This document shows positions 39,807 through 50,931 of a stretch of DNA of 60,000 bases, piece after piece. The stretch spans positions 30,797,053 through 30,857,052 of the forward strand of contig CM060732.1 of NCBI GenBank assembly GCA_030704615.1. The letters are read 5' to 3'. Both the position numbers and the translations under genes were made by a program. Every line of letters begins with the position of its first letter. Position 1 is the first letter of the stretch. Origin of the DNA: Takakia lepidozioides (taxonomy: Eukaryota > Streptophyta > Takakiopsida > Takakiales > Takakiaceae). The notes beneath the pieces are model-generated. The model had not been told where the DNA came from. It saw nothing but the letters and a program-made list of their open reading frames with translations, and made no database searches.

Positions 39807-41723
39807 AGGTATGACTGCTCCTATGGGGTGGTTACACAGAAAAGTCCGAGATCGCCACATGTCAGACATGAGTGGACAAGGGAGGCCCCGTGGATTAAGG
39901 GTTTGTTGAACCCTCCTTCAGTAAAAGCAGAGCTTATTGCAATCAGACAAGGTCAAGCACAGTCTGGTGATAATCCAGAATATTGTCAAAGGATAGAATC
40001 TGGGCAAGCACAGGCTGTGGACAAACTTGAGTATCACCCAAAATCGGCATGGCTTGAAGGACCGACAGTGGGAGTCAACAGTACCTCTTCTCACCCTTGC
40101 GGGGATGTGAGGATACTATGCAAGGAAGGACGTTTGAAAGAGGCACTGCACATTTTGAACAAACGAGGCATTCGTGCAGATACGAATACTTATGTTTGTG
40201 TCTTGCAGGCTTGCATCAAGATGAAAGGCCTATTAGAGGGAAAACAGGTGCATGCGCACATTATCCAAAGTGGATACATACCGAACACCTTTCTTCTGAA
40301 CACCCTCATCAACATGTATGCCAAGTGTGGGAGCATGGTTGAGGCACATAAAGTGTTTGACAAGATTCCTGAGCGAGATGTGTTTACGTGGAATGTAATG
40401 ATAGGAGGATATGCCAAGCATGGGTGTGATAGGGAGGCGTTCCAGATGTATGATCTAATGCAACGGCAAGTGGTGATGCCCAACATGGTTACATTCACTT
40501 GTGTTCTCAATGCATGTGCCAGCCTGGGAATCCTGGAAAAGGGCAAAGAGGTCCACGCTGACATCATTAGAAGTACAATTGTGCAAGATGTTATTCTGCA
40601 GAATGCTCTTGTCAACATGTATGCGAAATGTGGGAGTATGAAGGATGCTTGCCAAGTGTTCAACAAGATGGCCCAACGAGATGTGGTCTCTTGGAACGCC
40701 ATGACCACTGGATATACTCAGCATGGTTGTGGTAGGGAGGCTTTTGAGATCTATGAGCACATGCAACAGGAAGGGGTGATGCCTAACAGGGTCACATTCA
40801 CTTGTGTTCTCAAAGCATGTGCCAGCCTAGGTGCACTGGAAAGTGGCAGAAAGGTGCATAGGGACATAATCAAAGCTGGGATTTCACTAGATATTATTCT
40901 TGAGAATGCCCTCATCAACATGTATGCCGATTGCGGGAGTGTGAAGGAAGCGCAACAAGTGTTCAGCAGTATGGCTCAACACGATGTTGTTTCATGGAGT
41001 GCGATGATAGCAGGATATGCTGAGCACGAATGTGGTAGGGAGGCTTTCGAGACCTATGAGCAAATGATAGTGGAAGGGGTGACTCCCAATGAGGTCACGT
41101 TCATTTCCTTACTCAATGTGTGTTCCAGCCTGGCATCCCTGGAAAAGGGCATAGAGGTCCATGCTGCCATTATCAAGGCTGGGATTGTGCCAAATGCCAT
41201 ACTGGAGACTGCCCTGGTGGACATGTACTGCAAAGGTGGGAGCATGAAGAATGCCCGGGGAGTATTCAACGGTATGGCTAAACGTGATCTAGTGTCATGG
41301 AATGCGATGATTCGTGGATATGCTCAACATGGATGTGGTAGGGAGGTTCTCCAACTATTCGAAAAAATGCAATGGGAAGGTTTGAAGCCAAACAATGCAA
41401 CTTTTTTATGTCTTCTTTCTGCATGCAGCCATGTAGGCCTAGTGGATGAAGGCCAGCACTACTTCAAAGCCATGAGGCATCATCATGGCCTCACTCCTAC
41501 ACTGGAACATTTTGGCTGCATGGTGGACCTTCTTGGCCGTGCTGGGCACTTGGATGAGGCAGAGGACTTCATTAACAGAATGTCAATTGAACCAGGTGCT
41601 TATGTGTGGGGGGCCTTGCTTGGTGCCTGCAGAATTCATGGCAATGTGGAGATCGCAGAGCATGCGGCAAAATGCCTTCTCAACTGTGATCCAGAGCATG
41701 CTTCCACTTATTTGCTGATCTAA
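39807..41723 (+). CDS. PLS-class PPR protein with a truncated E region
   Basis: One uninterrupted frame of about 630 codons. From about residue 95 it is a chain of pentatricopeptide repeats in P-L-S order: RLKEALHILNKRGIRADTNT, NMYAKCGSMVEAHKVFD, RDVFTWNVMIGGYAKHGCD and so on, four PLS triplets about 101 residues apart. It ends with GACRIHGNVEIAEHAAKCLL of an E motif. Such proteins bind organelle RNA, usually for C-to-U editing. There is no in-frame ATG before about 40221, and a TGA at 39804-39806 closes the frame upstream, so the start is unresolved (an upstream exon or a frame change is likely). The frame stops just after TYLLI. Beyond it, in other frames, lie VVAGR, KAKVKKM and YVKKEQG, the rest of an E region, and no DYW domain. 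The repeats are strikingly alike, as in young PPR expansions. Either it is a partner-dependent E-type factor or a decaying copy. Confidence 0.85.
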   Translation, partial: RYDCSYGVVTQKSPRSPHVRHEWTREAPWIKGLLNPPSVKAELIAIRQGQAQSGDNPEYCQRIESGQAQAVDKLEYHPKSAWLEGPTVGVNSTSSHPCGDVRILCKEGRLKEALHILNKRGIRADTNTYVCVLQACIKMKGLLEGKQVHAHIIQSGYIPNTFLLNTLINMYAKCGSMVEAHKVFDKIPERDVFTWNVMIGGYAKHGCDREAFQMYDLMQRQVVMPNMVTFTCVLNACASLGILEKGKEVHADIIRSTIVQDVILQNALVNMYAKCGSMKDACQVFNKMAQRDVVSWNAMTTGYTQHGCGREAFEIYEHMQQEGVMPNRVTFTCVLKACASLGALESGRKVHRDIIKAGISLDIILENALINMYADCGSVKEAQQVFSSMAQHDVVSWSAMIAGYAEHECGREAFETYEQMIVEGVTPNEVTFISLLNVCSSLASLEKGIEVHAAIIKAGIVPNAILETALVDMYCKGGSMKNARGVFNGMAKRDLVSWNAMIRGYAQHGCGREVLQLFEKMQWEGLKPNNATFLCLLSACSHVGLVDEGQHYFKAMRHHHGLTPTLEHFGCMVDLLGRAGHLDEAEDFINRMSIEPGAYVWGALLGACRIHGNVEIAEHAAKCLLNCDPEHASTYLLI

Positions 41724-42910
41724 AACTTGTTTTGTGGTAGCTGGTAGGTAAGATGATAAGGCAAAGGTAAAAAAATGGAGGGCAGCTATGTCAAAAAGGA
41801 GCAGGGCACAACTGCATTTAGGTTGACAGCACAGTCCTTGTCCTGGCTTTCTTCCATGCCTGGTATCTAATGTATGATTTACCCTTATAAAAATACATAG
41901 GGTGCATTAAAAGACCTTGCTCTGAAACAATTTTACACAAATTCATGAATTGGGGGTGGTATCCATTTTCTGGCAACCGGGCAAGCAAAACTAGCAGCAA
42001 ACTTAGAATGTTGGGCAGGGAAGATGCTATCAAGGTTAAATGAATTTCTGGCCGTGACCCAATGGGTGGCCAGCTGTTGGGGGGCTTCTTGAGACCTTAA
42101 TTACCGGACCGAGATGGAATTCCTCACGAGAGATCACCTTGGGGCAACCTGCATGATCTGCGCACAATTCACACATTTGGACTTGTCCGCATGATTGTTT
42201 CCAAGCTAGAATGTCTTTGCAACGTTCGGGGCATGTTGACCGCTCGGATTGGGCACCTAGGTCCATGTTTTTGGCTCAAATGGCCTTTGATGGCTCATGA
42301 ATGCACAAACTGGGAGAGGTGTGGGGTAAAGATGTGGGTCCACCATCTAAAGCTGCGGAGTAGTGTAACAAAAAACTTGCTTCAAATTGCATGCATCCAT
42401 CTAGTTTTATATTGCAATATCCCTAGAAATCTATGAGCCTTGTTATTTAATTCATAGAACATTATGCGGGTTCCAAAGTATGTGCATCTCTTGTTGCAGA
42501 TTTGAGCTATATCCTCAACACCACAATATCCATTAAAGTATCGATATATCTTCACTCACAGTTTAAGGTAGTCACCAATTTTGTCAACACCATAACCATA
42601 TTTTTTCTTTTCAAAGCAGAATCATGCTCACTAAACAGCCTTTTACACGGGTGTACAAAATGAGAGGTTCATATACTATCTGAGCAAGGGGCCCAAAAAT
42701 CATGTGATGCTTTTGAGATCACCACTTCCGGATTCCACTTGCAGCACTGTAGAGGGAGAGGTGCAAAGAATAGACGAGCTAGTCAAAATGACCACTTGCT
42801 GGCTTGAATGAATGCAACATCATTGGACTCAACTATACACACTGCAATGTTGTCATCAGCAAACATAGCAGTCAATACAAGAGATCAGGTCTCAATCTGC
42901 TTGCATGGCA
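41724..42910. other. Decayed PPR tail, then no recognised gene
   Basis: 41725-41830 keeps out-of-frame remains of the PPR E region. After that no exon is recognised up to the last HMA1 exon. Minus-strand open pieces at 41818-42266 are unassigned. Confidence 0.45.
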
Positions 42911-45900
42911 TTAGGATGAGGCAGCAGTGGTGGCTCGCCGACTAGGAAGGGGTATGTACTGATGTAGAAATGCCATTGCTGCTCCTGCAATGCTCTTCAC
43001 TGCCGTCTGTCTGGGCCACCATGACCATGAAGGATCATTCAGCGCCCGTACTGAGTTCAAACACACCAGCAACGTCCCACCTTCATGCAGAAGAACCTAC
43101 AAGCAAATGAAAACGGGATTAGCCTATTTTTACCACCACAATATGCTTTCTAGTACCATTATCCTTTCCAGACCTCCCAGCAAGACTCAAATCAACCTTT
43201 GTAACCTGAACGCCGTCAACTATGCAACAGCTTTCAGATGATTTTCATGCTGACAAGCAATTCTGGAAGGAGAGTATCATCTGGTAATCATGCCAACCTC
43301 CACATCCATAGGTTGAATCTCACTCTCACACTGGCCACTAGGCGGCAGTTCCATCTAGGCATTGGCTACCTCCCTTTACAGGATGCGTTAACTCAGCTGA
43401 AAACAAGGATTCAGGCACATCCAGGAGGATGATGGTCAGGATAGTGAACAATTGTAATGTGTTGTGATGGGTACTCCTCATAATGAGAAGACCACTTTGA
43501 GGGCCTCAAACACCCTGTCAGTGAGCTCAAGACAATGTGGAAACTGGTGGCTAATTCTGGGCAGCAGCTCCACATCAAATGCTATGGGGAAGAGTACTAC
43601 TTAGAGCATCATAGTTCCCCAAGTTAAGCACATAAGCACAACAAAGAGAAATCCTTTCTGCGAGTGGCACTGTGCTCTCCTTCTAATGAGAACTTATGAG
43701 TGATGGACTGATTTCCTCCAAATAATCTTTTGAGGATCAAATACCCATTCTCTCACCTCCAGCCGTTGCCCCTCTTGTTCTTGCTATGTTCAAACAGGGC
43801 ATGTGGTCTACAAGAGTATAGCAATCTGAACCTAATGAGGACGTCTTTCTCTCTTTCTTTCTGCACTTGGGCTACGGCAAACGTCTTATGAGTACATTCT
43901 TTCTGCACTTGGTTGTAACTGGCAGCACGCTCAGAACCCAAAGTCACATCTGTGTAAAGGGTAAAGAACAATAGCCGTGCTGGTAGCAGATTATGACCCA
44001 GCAATAAATCAGAGGCTCACTCCCTGTGCCCAGTGGTCATCCCACAGGAACCATGGACTCTGCATCACACTAAATTTTTTTCCCCCTGTCACTGAAAGAC
44101 CTCTTATTCATTCTTTCATTGATAAGTACGCACCGTTAGCCAAAGAGGTAGGAAGCCCATCACAGAAGGAAGACCAGCCAAAAAGATGCAAGAAAGAGCA
44201 AGTGCTACGCTCTGCTTAACCTGCACATCACATTGGGACATCATCAGTCTATCATAGTCACCATATTTGTGTTCCAATCAGCACTAACCTCAACTCAGCA
44301 CAAAGCAGGTAAAAGAATTAGCATAACCCATCCTTGCAAGAAGCCAGTAACCTTGAGGGACACTAGGCTCTTAGGGTCTGTTCCAATTGACCAGGAAAGC
44401 AAGGAACCATGGGTAGCCAGAGTTGTGAATGGAAACATATTGTCATAAATGTTACGGTTCGGAATTCGCATGACGAGAGGATGGGGCTTTCCTGGATACA
44501 GCTCTCTGTATCTAATGGTCTGTCTCGGGGGACGCTAAGATCTCTCTGACCATTCTCATCAGAGAGTGACCCTCCTCAGGACCATCACGAACACTCTGCA
44601 CCTCTGTTCACCAACTTTCAAAAGCTCGAGGCTGAGCCTAAGGCCCTGGCCCTGTTGGGATCTAATTGCTGGACTGATCACACACAGCAGATTGGTGCTT
44701 GTGTTCCCTCTTGTTCTGCCCAAAACTGGGTGTTGGGTCTATGGCTACAAGGCTACGGCAAACAACGTCTCGTGAGCACATTCTGTTTTTGTCTATGTCT
44801 CTCTCTCTCTTTCTACCCTCGAACTGAGCTTGGTATCCACCAACAAGGTTATGGCAAGGACAGTTCTTGATAGGTTACTACTTGCCTGCAATAAGACCTA
44901 CTGCCAACATCCTTGTCCTCTGCATGGACAATCAAGTGACCATGTCTTACCAAAGAAGTGGTTTGGTGTGCTTTAGCAATGACAAATGGAACTCCATCAA
45001 TGGCATTCTGAAGAAGAAGCACATCAGCAACAGCCACAGCTGTTGCACTAGCATTCTGGGCCAAAACTATTCCGACAGTCGCAGCTGCCAAGGCAGGGGC
45101 ATCATTGATACCATCCCCTACCATTATCAACCCCCTTGATGCTGCACACCACATAAACCCATCCCAGCTACAGGTTAGTTCCCCTAAGCAGGTTATTGCT
45201 TAGCAAGAAATATGACACATTTGAATCAAGCAGTCTGGGTGAAAAGAAGGAAACGGTACAACACCATTCTGCTGTGACAAATGCTTGACTTGTTGAAGCT
45301 TGTCCTCAGGCCGAAGTCCCCAGTGAAATTCGTCAATACCAACCGTTTTTGCCACCCTCTCGGCACTGGCCAAATGATCCCCGGTTAACATTAACACGCG
45401 CAAGCCAGCTTGCACTTTGAGTGCCTCAACCACCGAAGCAGCATGAGGCCTCAATTGATCCTCAAAATGGAACAGTGTCACCTGTAGAAGTCCAGTCCTT
45501 CATCAATGTTAAAGGCATCTTCCACCAACCAATCAACTGTCTCCAGTACACACCTCATAATATACTGTTTTCATAATCCCCAAAATCTGATTCATAAGAC
45601 ACGGAACCCCATTCTTAAGGAATAGACTGAAAAAACAATGAGGATTCAATTACCCCCACGTGGGGATCAGTACTTCCAGTGACATCATTTCTTACATACA
45701 CCTGTCTGTGTCCCACAGATCCTTTAAATCTGACCAGACTAGGGCGGGTATTCGTCTTCCCCACACAACCTTCAATCAGCTGGCAAGTAGAATAGTGACT
45801 CATGAATGAGTTTCAAGATCCTGAGATTGCTGTGTGTGTTTCACCTTCTTATTCACTGACAGTGCTGCCCTGATCAAATCGTTGCTGTATGTGGATGCAC

Positions 45901-48900
45901 TAGCTGCCTCTTTTATCTTGGTTGATTCCCATGTACTCCTGCTTGATGATGCCACATATTCCAATGACCCCAATCTTGCCTTGTATGCTCCCTTGTCCCC
46001 TGCCTATCCCACCCTCTCTGTGTCATCAAGTCTGCAGAGATGATCGTGCTTCCATCATTGTACATTTATCATTAAAAGAACATCGTGACAACTATCGCAT
46101 TTGCAGACTCTAGTACGACCTCATCATTTAGACCACATTCAAGAGATTTGAGAGATTGAGAGAGAGCACCCTGCAGGTTCAAGCATCCTGGCTGTACATT
46201 AGGCTTTAAGGGAAACAGTATAAAAAGAACAAGGGACCAGTGATTCCATTTGCTGGCACACACTCGCATCCCATAATAATACTGTTTATGTGCCCCAACA
46301 GATCCTTGAAAACGAAAAGAAGAAAGACCCTCCAGAAAAGTGGTAACAAGCAAAGAGGTCCTTGAATGGACACGAGGACCACCTCTAAATTCGATACACT
46401 GGCCACCAGTCCTTGTCCGGGAACAGCTTCAAAGTCATCAATAGACACAACAGGCAGCTCCTTTCCTTGAGAGTGGCCCACTACTGCCCTGATCCATACA
46501 GCACAATGGCTTCAGAAAAGAAAAGCCTCAACAGCCTGTATAATCAGTGGCTCTGCTTGGTTTAACTATCTGCATCGAAAATTGTATTTGGGCCCAAAGC
46601 ATAAACCCTCCCCTTGGTTCAGAGCCACTAAGCTTCTACTCCCCACCCTCCCCCCCCGGCCCCCCCCCCACCCAATCATCAGCCTGGATTTCTGTCACTA
46701 TCAGTAGCTACAAGAGATGGAGAGACAGCTTCCAACATCCATGCAGAATGTTTTTCATGCCATCTTCCAACCATCTGCATACGAGAAAACTAACCCCTGT
46801 GCCATAGAGTTTCACACCGCATGACAAGAGGTGAGCATCACCGAGCTATAGGATGCGTTGCACCACGTTCCATGGCTGCAGCAACAGCAAGTGCCTCCAT
46901 TTCACAGCTAGGGCTACAACAAGTTTGCACATGTCCACGGAGTGGCTCAATTGCTTTGCAAACGAGATCCCCTGTTGTCAAAGTACCAGTTTTGTCAAAT
47001 GCAACTATATTGCAGGTCGCGAGGGCATCTAGCGCCTCTCCACCTTTCAAAAGGATTCCCTGCCCAAGAAACTTTCGATTAGCGTCGATCAAACAAAACA
47101 AGAGACGATTCCAGGCATGAACCTCCCCCACACAACTTGAACATTCCTGCTAGTATCACAAGCAAGTCCAGAGGCTCCTAAACGTCCTTTCTCACAAGCA
47201 AACAGACAGCAGAATACAAGAGCAGCGAGACAGTAGAAGACTTCATAGTTTCCATGTCAGAGAATCCCGTATGCATGTACCTTTCTAGCACAAGCACTGA
47301 TGGCAGTCGCATATGCAAGAGGAGCAACTGCTAAAGCACATGGGGATGCAGCTACCATCAGCCCTAATGCTCGATAGAGCGAACCCCGCACACCTGGACA
47401 GCATTAACAAGCAGCCACTGCCAGTCAGTGCAAGTCCAGCCCATCTGTTCAGCAGGACCAGCAACTGCCAGTTGATGCAGTAACTCCCACCAAAAAGACA
47501 TTGTAATCCTCATAAATCTTCCACCCGAAGAACTTCGCCACTCTTAAGTAGAGGTCCTAAAGACCTAGCAGGCGACTGAAATAGAGGCAGGGAGAAGGCT
47601 TAGTAAAACTTTGACCAGCAAGGCGGAGATACTAACCAACCTGAAGATCCAACAAAGGGCCATCTGAAGACAATCGGGCCCAGCAAAGCTACAGCCAGTG
47701 ACATTGCAACCACCGCTTGACTGTAGCGTTCGCCAAACTCATCTAGCCAGCGTTGCAGCTTGGGCCTGCTTGCTTGTGCCTCCTCTGTTAATTTCACAAT
47801 GCGTGCCACTGTTGACTCACGCCATGTCCGTGTAGCCTAGTCCACATCATATGACGTAGAATCAACAAGCAAAGCAGACATGGAAAAATCTAGACATATA
47901 TAAGAACGGACAGATGTCCAGCTAGTGCTAACTTCACCTGTTGCATCAAAGGCCTGCAGGAACTGTCCAAAAGTAGGTGTGATCTGATGGCTGCAGAACA
48001 GGCAAGTCTCCCTTCAGGGCTGTATGTCCATGGCTCGAAGTGCCAAACACTCAAAGATGTCTAAACATCTCATTCATAGAACCATCCATTGTCATTTCGA
48101 CGCTGAAATACCTGTCTTACTGTTAATCATCGGCAACCTCAAACAATGTTGTTGTTCACTTTCTTACCATTGTACAAATATTCACTTCAGGCCATGACTC
48201 TAGAGCACTATCATACCTGCACAATCATTAGGCCATCCAGATTGTGAGCTCCCCCAGGGACTAAGTCACCAACTTGCTTTTCCACAGGGGTGGATTCCCC
48301 TGTGAGATGCTCCACCGTGACTGTTGCTCTCCCTTGCCAAACCTCACCATCCACCGGGACCACCTACAGTACAGTCAACAGTTTAAAACTATTGGTTTGT
48401 TCAATGCAGCTGCTCACAACATACCAATCTTACAAAATACCCTCATCCCCAGCATATTTTTGAAGAAACATACCTCACCCGCTTTCACAAGGACATATGA
48501 GCCGACGACAACCTCAGACACAGGTAGCTGTTTGTAAGCAAGTGCTGAAATGGGAGGGGGAGCTGAAGTATCAAAGTCCTCTAAAACAAGTGCAAACTCC
48601 GGGTTGCTAGCTTTTAGGGCCTTCACATCACCCATTGCTCGGGCTGTAAAATAGTCTTCCGCTGCATGCACAACACACCACTTTTGTGACCACCCTTTTC
48701 ATACTGGCCACTCCATTCAGATGGAGTGAGAGAGAACAATGAGACAAAACTCATAGGGCAGGCCCAGATGAGACATTAAACCAGCTCTGAGAGCCAGCTG
48801 TAGCATTTCAGTACACTAGGGCATATGAGCCTTTTGCCATTGAGCTCCCACACAAAGACAACAAACTTGCTACAGAGAATTACGAGTTATATATGCACTA

Positions 48901-50931
48901 ACATCCACATTGAGAAAGCATAAGGTCTGTTACAGCCCTGCTGGTCTAGCCTTCTGGCTTAAAACAGATGCGAGCTGCCAGTCACATTTTCGAAGAAAAA
49001 GGGCAGACAGAGAGACATATAGACATTTACTTATTGACTGCCTCTCTGCACATATTGTCAATGACATGCACTTCCATGTCTCCCACTTATCAGCCACGGC
49101 ACTGGTTGTGGGGTTACAGCCTCCAAAAATATGAGACTCGCCTCACAATTGCCACAGCTGACACCAATAGGCTTAAGAGGTATCTGATGTACAAACTGGT
49201 TGGAACATCATGCTTCAAAAATAAATGGCAGGGAGAGAGAGAAAATACAAAGAAGAGGAGACTTTTCCCAAATTACGTCACCTCATGCAAGGCACCCTGC
49301 AAGTCTTTGCAAGAAGCAACACATTACTTACCAAGATGAGACAGACTGAACATGGCAAGAAGAAGGCCCCCTTCCAACACATTCCCCATAAACACTGATG
49401 CTAATGCTGCAAATGCCATGAGAACATGAATGTTTATCCTTCCTCCTGCAACATCAGTGGCTGCATCTAGCAATGCTGGTACCTGCATCAGCCATCACTT
49501 AGGGAATGTCATTCTTAAATCTTATGAACAGACCACCCGTTCTTCAAAGGAAAACTTGCATAATGGCACATATTTTCCTGATGACCGAAACTTCAGAAAC
49601 TGCTACCAAGAATCCACCTTCCAGAACAGCTTCAAATCTGACAATAATTCAGCTCTGCTACGGGAAATGATTGAAGCTTGACTTAAAAGAAGGCCAATTT
49701 CATCACATGCTAGTGCAACCCAATTATCATCAACCCCTTGCCAAATGCTCTAAAATTTGAAGAAGTTGAGCAACATAGAGGCTAGCGTACTTGATAAGAA
49801 GTATGTTGATAACCAAACTGGCAATCAAAACAGTGTTAATCTTTGAATTGGTCAACCTCTATATTTTGCGTCAATTGATGCACACCGCCCCCACTCCCCC
49901 CAAAAGAAAATTCAAATCCCCACTGCAATCTACAATGCCATCTAAAATTCTTTTTACTCTGTGGATCAGCAACCGAATGGGTAAGGATTGCGTACTCCTG
50001 TGAGAGGGAGGGCCGGTATAACAAGGAGAGACTGGACGGAGGCAGCGAACCGCCTCGGCAAAATGAAGGGAACAGCGGCGCCCAGCAAGAGGAGCACCAT
50101 GGACACACAGCAGACAGTTAAATTGTCCCGCCATGCATCAGCAATTTTTGACAACCCCAGCACTTGCGCCAGACTTTGCAACATACGCTGGACTCCATTT
50201 AATTCCTCTGCGTGCAAGTGTCCATGCGCATGATGTTGATGTGATGCATAAGAATGCGTGTGCTTATCTGACAAATGCTTATGATTATGTGATTCCAGGT
50301 GGTGCTCATGCTGTCTTGATTCATGAGCGTGCTTGTGTCCTGCCTCACTGGTATAAGAATGCAGATTATTAGTCGGCTCTGCACCAACATTAGAGCAGAC
50401 GTCGTTGCTTTCTATCTGTGACTTGGATTGGTTGTCACCAGGAGTGCCGTGATCATGATCGTCAAGAGGTGCAGGGCCATGGCGCGAAGCATCAGCCTGA
50501 TGCTCCTCTTCAACATTCTCACCTGGATCCTCTTCATGTTCGTGGTGAACACCACCATTGGCTAAGTTCTGAGAACACAGGGCGAGCACCACACGAGCTG
50601 CAAGGGAAGCACCCAAAAGATACTTATAAACTCCATGGCCGGGATGAACCGCTCCCCCACGAAGAAGATGCCTGTCATGCCCAGCGCCTTGTATTCTGTC
50701 TACCCTGCCAGATTGCAGGCATCTGTAACCATGGCCCCGGCACCTTGCAACTCCAGATGACCAGATTGTCGATGTCAACCGACCATGTCGATGCGCAAAC
50801 GAGCGGTTGTGAGGCTTGAGCACAGGGCTTGCGGTTGTCGACGAACCAGTCGAGGTGGAAACGGGGCCGGAGAAGAGCTTTATGAATGGCCGGGGATCAA
50901 GCACAGGACAAGCAGCAGAGAAGGGAAACAT
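42911..50931 (-). CDS. HMA1: HMA1-type P1B heavy-metal ATPase
   Basis: Exons, minus strand: 50931-49996, 49482-49332, 48661-48474, 48363-48217, 47836-47641, 47393-47281, 47059-46842, 46488-46383, (tentative 45613-45554), 45481-45265, 45141-44951, 44220-44134, 43096-42911. HMA1 is a metal pump of the chloroplast envelope, linked in Arabidopsis to copper supply and zinc tolerance. Exon 1 (ATG at 50931) gives a long, probably organelle-targeting N-terminus and a His-rich stretch (about residues 195-250) in place of a CxxC metal domain, as in HMA1. Then follow AGGRINIHVLMAFAALASVF (membrane), EHLTGES (A domain), SPCALAVAPLAYA (the HMA1 form of the CPC metal site), AFDKTGTLTTG (phosphorylated Asp), ERGATHPIAR (HP locus), LRVLMLTGDH, LIMVGDGINDAPALAAAT, VALALSCIFLAGLPSVMGF and LLHEGGTLLVCLNSVRALND. 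The exon or exons for about 30-40 residues between 46383 and 45613 were not found; candidates exist near 46100-46200. Introns contain LINE remains. Confidence 0.92.
44560..44870 (+). mobile_element. LINE family 2 fragment in an HMA1 intron
   Basis: GAGAGTGACCCTCCTCAGGA, GCACCTCTGTTCACCAACTT, GAGGCTGAGCCTAAGGCCCT and CTAATTGCTGG match in order the reverse complement of 55985-55800. The tail with GTTCTGCCCAAAACTGGGT and AAGGCTACGGCAAAC follows. It lies in antisense orientation to HMA1, between exons 44951 and 44220. Confidence 0.7.

Noticed and set aside
40190-40766. Long minus-strand frames of about 100-170 codons
   Set aside because: Antisense of the PPR repeats, whose codon bias keeps the opposite strand open.
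48910-49340. Possible LINE zinc knuckle (RETYRHLLIDC) in an HMA1 intron
   Set aside because: Resembles the knuckle of LINEs, but the paired cysteines are not in place and no reverse transcriptase sequence is next to it.
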